Positions 5,469-9,060 of a DNA stretch of 9,060 bases are shown piece by piece (position 1 is the stretch's first letter; each line of letters opens with the position of its first letter). Below the pieces are notes generated by a model that saw only the letters and a list, made by a program, of their open reading frames with translations, searched no databases and had not been told where the DNA came from. A program made the translations under genes and the position numbers. The stretch lies in the NCBI GenBank assembly GCA_964395915.1, contig CAYNDB010000102.1, positions 1-9,060 on the forward strand, in the 5' to 3' direction. This stretch comes from CAYNDB01 sp964395915. Lineage in GTDB: Bacteria > Nitrospinota_A > UBA7883 > JAJRTC01.

Positions 5469-7087
5469 TGCAGCGCCCCTATCGTGTTGGCAAAATCAAT
5501 CGTCGTGTGACAGATCTCACAATTATCCGGACAAGGAGGCAAGGCTATGGGATCATTATTGGCGTGAACCGATGTGTATTCCGACATGTGACACGCGGCG
5601 CAGTCACGTTCTGAGGAGGCTCCAGGGAATTTTGGCGTCTGTCCGGGAAGGTGACAATACTCACAATCCTGCTCCAAAGATTTATGAGACCCGGAAAATG
5701 TCATTATCGAGTGCCTGAATAATCTTGCCGGAGTCCATCCCCAGGTTTTGTGGCAGGTCTCACATGAGGTAAACCCGTGTGCATGAAACTCTTTGGCCTC
5801 GGGCGCCTGAAAATCGCTCGAATGACAGAAAACGCAATCCAGCGGCGTTCCGCGGTAAAACCGGTTTTCATGGCAATCCTCACAATCTATCTGCCTATGC
5901 ACACCGTCCAGCTGAAACGCGGTATCCCCATGGCGGAATAGCCGTGGCGCCCATTGTTCCGCCGTGTGGCAATCTTCACATGAGGTTCCGAACTGGTTGA
6001 AGTGCGGGTCCACGTGGCACCGTATACACTCAGGGCCAATACCGCCATATATTCCCTTTTCCTTATGACAGTCAATACATGCAAACTGTCTATGAGCCCC
6101 TTCAAGCTTATAGCCTGTCAATTCATGATCAAAAGTAAGCGGCTTCCATGTTTGTGACTCATGACATTGTTCGCACCTGAAGCCGAGCTTGCCTTTATGC
6201 GGGTCTATTTCCTCATGACAGTCCACACATTCAGACATTAAAGGCCGCCATCTTTCCCCTACATGGCATGCGTCGCACGAGAGCTTCGAATGAGCGTCCT
6301 TTAGCTTGAAAGCGCTGCGGGAGTTGTGATCGAAAACAACTTCTTTCCAACCATTTTCGTCATGGCATAGCGCGCAATCCATTTGTCCACGACGCCCTTT
6401 ATGAGCCTTTTCATGGCATGCGCCAACTCCGCAGCTATTTTTAGCAAGTGGTCTGTATTTTGTGAATCCAAGCGAGCTTTTCTTGTGGCAACCTTCACAT
6501 GGAACGTCCCGGTGTTTACCTTTTAGCTTAAACTTTCTATATCCGGGGTTGTCGTGGCTGAATATGGTAGGCTTCCAGTTTTCCTGCGTATGACACTTGC
6601 CGCAAGCCCTTCTCCTGAACTGGATTCCGTGCACATCCCCTCTAATCTTGGAATCGTGACACCCGGAAGAATAACAACTCTTGGCCTTTATAGGTTTATA
6701 GACCACCTTCTTTTCACCCAGCTTCGGTCTGTGGCAATATCCGCATGTCAGGCCTTTATGCTTACCGACAAGCTTAAAGTCTCCATAGAGATCATCTTTA
6801 TGAACAAATGTTGACGGCTTCCAGCTTGCCAAGGTATGGCAGGCGCTACACTTCTGTCTTAGGAACTGGTCTCCGTGAATTGCGTTGCGTTCCACGGAGT
6901 CGTGACAACCGGAGGCTTCGCAGGTGTCGAGATTTCGTACTATTTTGAGGCCAAGCGGGGAAAGGTTGGCAGGTTTACCATGCGTTTTAATATCCTGGGC
7001 AAAAGCTTGAAAAGCGAAAGACAAAAGGATCAGAAGAAAAACTGGAAAAATTGCAATCAAACGCAAAAAAAGCTTATCTGATTTCAT
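5459..7087 (-). CDS. Exported 20-heme c-type cytochrome built of tri-heme repeats
   Basis: A 542-aa protein with a Sec signal peptide (likely cleavage after AFA, residue 30) and no lipobox. I count 20 heme-attachment motifs, with first Cys at 56, 80, 115, 138, 162, 197, 219, 238, 271, 287, 305, 337, 354, 370, 402, 418, 442, 475, 496 and 523. Those at 56, 138 and 219 are CX4CH and the rest are CX2CH. The mature chain has 21 further histidines, enough for bis-His ligation of all hemes, which is typical of low-potential electron-transfer cytochromes. Between hemes recurs CHxxxxWxPxxFxH followed by a Phe/Tyr-x-Leu...His segment. The protein would be matured in the periplasm and likely conducts electrons across or beyond it. 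Cys519 and Cys541 lie outside the motifs. ATG 7087 has no good Shine-Dalgarno sequence. The gene is first in an operon with the beta-barrel gene and divergent from a LytS/LytTR pair. Multiheme identity is certain; the electron donor and acceptor are unknown. Confidence 0.95.
   Translation of the reverse strand: MKSDKLFLRLIAIFPVFLLILLSFAFQAFAQDIKTHGKPANLSPLGLKIVRNLDTCEASGCHDSVERNAIHGDQFLRQKCSACHTLASWKPSTFVHKDDLYGDFKLVGKHKGLTCGYCHRPKLGEKKVVYKPIKAKSCYSSGCHDSKIRGDVHGIQFRRRACGKCHTQENWKPTIFSHDNPGYRKFKLKGKHRDVPCEGCHKKSSLGFTKYRPLAKNSCGVGACHEKAHKGRRGQMDCALCHDENGWKEVVFDHNSRSAFKLKDAHSKLSCDACHVGERWRPLMSECVDCHEEIDPHKGKLGFRCEQCHESQTWKPLTFDHELTGYKLEGAHRQFACIDCHKEKGIYGGIGPECIRCHVDPHFNQFGTSCEDCHTAEQWAPRLFRHGDTAFQLDGVHRQIDCEDCHENRFYRGTPLDCVFCHSSDFQAPEAKEFHAHGFTSCETCHKTWGWTPARLFRHSIMTFSGSHKSLEQDCEYCHLPGQTPKFPGASSERDCAACHMSEYTSVHANNDPIALPPCPDNCEICHTTIDFANTIGALQCD
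5507..6922 (-). repeat. Tandem tri-heme protein repeat units within the cytochrome gene
   Basis: The heme region (residues 56-527) divides into six complete three-heme units beginning at Cys56, 138, 219, 287, 354 and 418, and a final two-heme unit beginning at Cys496. Their first codons are at 6922, 6676, 6433, 6229, 6028, 5836 and 5602. Unit lengths are 82, 81, 68, 67, 64 and 78 residues. Each unit has the order: heme A (CX4CH in units 1-3, CX2CH later) with a nearby His; heme B followed in most units by WxPxxFxH; then (F/Y)xLxG(K/A/V)H leading to heme C. The repeats are degenerate at DNA level, so the internal duplication is old. Confidence 0.8.
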
Positions 7088-7248
7088 ATATATATTCTGA
7101 GTGATTTTATTCCGCAGCTATAATCCCCTGACTTGGTAGTTTATCATTTTGAAAATCATGGCGAAACGAAAATCATCGTTTCAATTACGCAACGTTTTCC
7201 AAACTGAGACACTATTCATTTTCCCTTAATCTCCTGTAAAATATAATA
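7088..7248. promoter_or_regulatory. Divergent regulatory region between cytochrome operon and sensor kinase
   Basis: This 161-nt region must hold the promoters for both directions. GAAAATCAT occurs twice (7151-7159 and 7168-7176; 17 nt start to start). The second copy partly overlaps the inverted repeat GAAACG-N8-CGTTTC (7163-7168 and 7177-7182), and a related ACGTTTTC follows at 7192-7199. These are candidate operator sites. For the kinase, TAAAAT (7237-7242) could be a -10 element but no good -35 accompanies it. For the cytochrome direction I see TTATAG (7118-7123, reverse strand) without a matching -35. No textbook LytTR direct repeat is obvious. Confidence 0.4.
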
Positions 7249-8328
7249 ATGGGTTCAAAATCATTTCTGGAGCGGTGGGCTATAAAATCGGTGGACAGGC
7301 GCGACCGTGAATTTTACCTTGTCGCTCTCCCGCTAACGGTCACAGTAGTTGGGCTGGCGCCGCACTTTATACAGCTATTGTTCGTGCCTGTCGTCGGCGC
7401 TGGCGTATGGAAGCTTTCTGCTCAGGTGGTGGCCGGCGCTGTGACGACCGGCGTAATTTGCTACGCGCTTACACGATGGCTTTCGCGCCCTGGGTTGTGG
7501 GGGCCACAGAGAAGCCGATGGTCGCTGGCAAAACATCTGTTGCTGTTATGGACACCCATAGCCTTGCTGGTCGATCTTCCGCTTCGTCTTGGGGAGCTAT
7601 TGATGATAGGCCCGCAAATCCTTTCACAAAACGTTCTGCCATACGCGCTAGGAGTGTCTATGGGCAGAACGTTTCTTTTCGCGGGCGGCATAGTGTTTTA
7701 TGAAAGGTTGATGGGAGCTGTTCTGGAAGCCGCCGATCAACGTCAGCGAGCGTTGATGCTGGAAACGCAGACACTGAAAAACCTTGTTCAACCACATTTT
7801 CTTCTAAACAGCTTAAACGCTGTCCGGGCGCACATGGAGGATTCTCCAAAGGTGGCCGAGGAGATGCTGTTATCGCTCACCTCGTTGTTGCGGAAGGTCA
7901 TTCAGTTTTCCGGAGCGAATAAAATCAGCCTGTCGGAAGAGATCGGCGCAATCTCCGAATATGTAAATATCATGAACTGCCGATACGAACGCAAAGTAAG
8001 GCTTGAAATAAATGGCGCAAGCAAAACGCAGGTAATGATGCCGCCGCTTATCATATTCAGCCTTGTAGAAAATTCTTTTAAACACGGATTTTCAGAACGA
8101 AAGGACGGCGTCATCAGCATCAATGTGGAAGCTTCTGAAAGGTTACGTATTATAGTGAACGACAACGGATCGCCAAACCTGAACATAGAGCAATCCGGCG
8201 GGCTTGGCGGACAATATGTGCAGTCTCGCCTCGAACTTGCGTTTGGAGACGATTTCGCCTTCAAGCATGGCCGCAAAGCGGATGACCATTACGAGGCGGT
8301 GATAGAGATACCGTGGGAAAGCAAATGA
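7249..8328 (+). CDS. LytS/YehU-type membrane sensor histidine kinase
   Basis: A 359-aa sensor kinase of the His_kinase (PF06580) family. The N-terminal part has about four membrane spans (approximately residues 22-50, 56-76, 93-112 and 128-150) with very short loops, so any signal is probably sensed within or at the membrane. A short coiled linker (about 152-178) leads to the phospho-acceptor His183 in QPHFLLNSLNAV. The ATPase part has an N-box VENSFKHG (Asn275), a D-box VNDNG (Asp305) and a Gly-rich GGLGG segment (317-321), where this family usually has GIGLxN. The start is forced by an in-frame TAA at 7237-7239 and shows no Shine-Dalgarno sequence. The stop overlaps the response-regulator start as ATGA, so the two proteins are a cognate pair. 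Divergence from the cytochrome operon suggests control of it. The signal is unknown. Confidence 0.93.
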   Translation: MGSKSFLERWAIKSVDRRDREFYLVALPLTVTVVGLAPHFIQLLFVPVVGAGVWKLSAQVVAGAVTTGVICYALTRWLSRPGLWGPQRSRWSLAKHLLLLWTPIALLVDLPLRLGELLMIGPQILSQNVLPYALGVSMGRTFLFAGGIVFYERLMGAVLEAADQRQRALMLETQTLKNLVQPHFLLNSLNAVRAHMEDSPKVAEEMLLSLTSLLRKVIQFSGANKISLSEEIGAISEYVNIMNCRYERKVRLEINGASKTQVMMPPLIIFSLVENSFKHGFSERKDGVISINVEASERLRIIVNDNGSPNLNIEQSGGLGGQYVQSRLELAFGDDFAFKHGRKADDHYEAVIEIPWESK

Positions 8329-9029
8329 AAATAATTATCCTTGAAGACGAGCCTGTAGCCGCGCGCCAGCTTAAAAAAATGCTGGAACGTGTCGACGGGC
8401 TTGATATCGAATCGCTTACCATATGCTCAAACGCCAAGGAAGGACGCGAAAGGATCGCCGAGGGGCTCGATCTGCTTTTTCTCGATCTTAACCTTATGGG
8501 GATGTCGGGCTTTGATGTGTTAAAGGAATTTCTCTCCGAACCGTTTGAAACCATTGTTACAACAGCATATCCGGAACATGCCGTGGAGGCTTTCGAGCTT
8601 GGCGTGCGTGATTATTTAGTTAAACCATTTTCTCAAGAGCGGCTCAACAAGGCTATCGAACGGACACCGGGGCCTACAAATAGCGAATCTCCTGCGATGG
8701 CGCGGATAATGGTGAAAGGTCGCGACGGCATAATACCGGTTCCGGTCGGGTCGATAATATTGATACGGAGCGCTGGCGATTATTGCGAGCTGCACCTTGA
8801 GGATGGGTCGACACATCTATGTTCAAAACGTATGGACTTTCTGGAAAACCGTCTGCCGGAAGATTTTCTGCGTGTCCACAGAAGCGCTATTATCCGCGTG
8901 TCGAAGTTGTCGAACCTGAAGGTTGAAGGGGGAGGGCGATACTCCGCCAAGCTTGACGGGGCAGGGGAGCCTGTGTCTATCGGCCGTAAATATTATAAGG
9001 AGCTTAAGGTCAGGCTCGACAGGGATTGA
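8325..9029 (+). CDS. LytTR-family response regulator
   Basis: A 234-aa two-component transcription factor. The receiver domain (about residues 1-105) has the acidic pocket Glu7/Asp8, phospho-acceptor Asp54 in LLFLDLNLMG, Thr79/Thr80 in IVTTAY and Lys100 in LVKPF. The C-terminal LytTR DNA-binding domain (about 125-232) shows the hallmark FLRVHRSAII (181-190) and PVSIGRKYYKEL. LytTR proteins bind paired direct repeats of about 9 bp upstream of target promoters. I chose the ATG at 8325 because it overlaps the kinase stop as ATGA, gives the normal receiver start MKIIILEDEP and has GGGA 6 nt upstream. A GTG at 8313 would add only four residues. It is probably phosphorylated by the preceding kinase and likely acts on the divergent cytochrome operon, which is inference from gene order. 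Confidence 0.94.
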   Translation: MKIIILEDEPVAARQLKKMLERVDGLDIESLTICSNAKEGRERIAEGLDLLFLDLNLMGMSGFDVLKEFLSEPFETIVTTAYPEHAVEAFELGVRDYLVKPFSQERLNKAIERTPGPTNSESPAMARIMVKGRDGIIPVPVGSIILIRSAGDYCELHLEDGSTHLCSKRMDFLENRLPEDFLRVHRSAIIRVSKLSNLKVEGGGRYSAKLDGAGEPVSIGRKYYKELKVRLDRD

Positions 9030-9030
9030 C

Positions 9031-9060
9031 CTACTTTTTCGAAAATTGCTGTTGAGCGGG
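9031..9060 (-). CDS. Possible 3' end of a convergent gene (partial)
   Basis: Read on the reverse strand, the last bases encode PAQQQFSKK followed by TAG at 9031-9033. It would be a C-terminal tail of a gene converging on the response regulator, with a single nucleotide between the two stop codons. Nine codons are too few to identify a protein, and an open frame of this length could be chance. Confidence 0.25.
   Translation of the reverse strand, partial: PAQQQFSKK

Noticed and set aside
5088..5718. Forward-strand ORFs of 71-140 codons across the cytochrome-barrel junction
   Set aside because: They are antisense shadows of the two well-supported reverse-strand genes.
5507..6922. CRISPR-like or tandem DNA repeat array
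   Set aside because: The periodicity is at protein level (heme units); DNA copies are diverged and lie within one long open frame.
7115..7130. Sigma-54 promoter (GG-N10-GC) for the cytochrome operon
   Set aside because: Only the GG and GC dinucleotides fit on the reverse strand; the rest of the -24 and -12 elements does not match.
7175..7199. Classical LytTR binding pair
   Set aside because: Two GTT cores are present but 16 nt apart, not the 21-22 nt typical of LytTR direct repeats, and the flanking bases match poorly.

Overview
The window reads as ordinary chromosome from a Gram-negative bacterium with c-type cytochrome-based respiration. The evidence is an outer-membrane beta-barrel protein, a very heme-rich exported cytochrome, a LytS/LytTR two-component system and a miaB-DUF151 gene pair. 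The CX4CH heme motifs (known from cytochromes c3 of sulfate reducers) and the overall gene content suggest a Desulfobacterota-, Nitrospirota- or Nitrospinota-like anaerobe, but the sequence alone does not fix the phylum. GC content looks moderate by eye. I saw no mobile element, tRNA, rRNA or CRISPR array.

Left part (1-4000), housekeeping-type genes. The 5' end of a thioredoxin gene runs leftward off the window and is divergent from miaB (tRNA methylthiotransferase). miaB is followed after 3 nt by a DUF151/bifunctional-nuclease-family gene. A 279-nt gap holds a possible 53-codon reverse-strand ORF or gene remnant and a promoter for the next gene. That gene encodes a fusion of an aminoglycoside-phosphotransferase-like kinase fold with a P-loop ATPase/kinase.

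Centre (4066-7087), the most interesting part. This is a leftward two-gene operon: a 542-aa secreted cytochrome with 20 heme-binding motifs, then a 430-aa outer-membrane beta-barrel. The two genes overlap by 10 nt, and a strong intrinsic terminator lies downstream. The cytochrome is built from six complete tri-heme repeats plus two further hemes. It has 21 histidines outside the heme motifs, enough for bis-His ligation of every heme. A heme-wire protein co-translated with a barrel resembles the logic of porin-cytochrome electron conduits, but the sizes and architecture differ from the Mtr, Omb/Oma/Omc and Cyc2 types I know.

Right part (7249-9029). Divergent from the cytochrome operon across 161 nt is a membrane-bound LytS/YehU-type histidine kinase, whose stop codon overlaps the start of a LytTR response regulator (ATGA). 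The shared intergenic region carries direct and inverted repeats that may be operator sites. The simplest model is that this two-component system controls the divergent cytochrome-barrel operon. The last bases may be the 3' end of a convergent gene.
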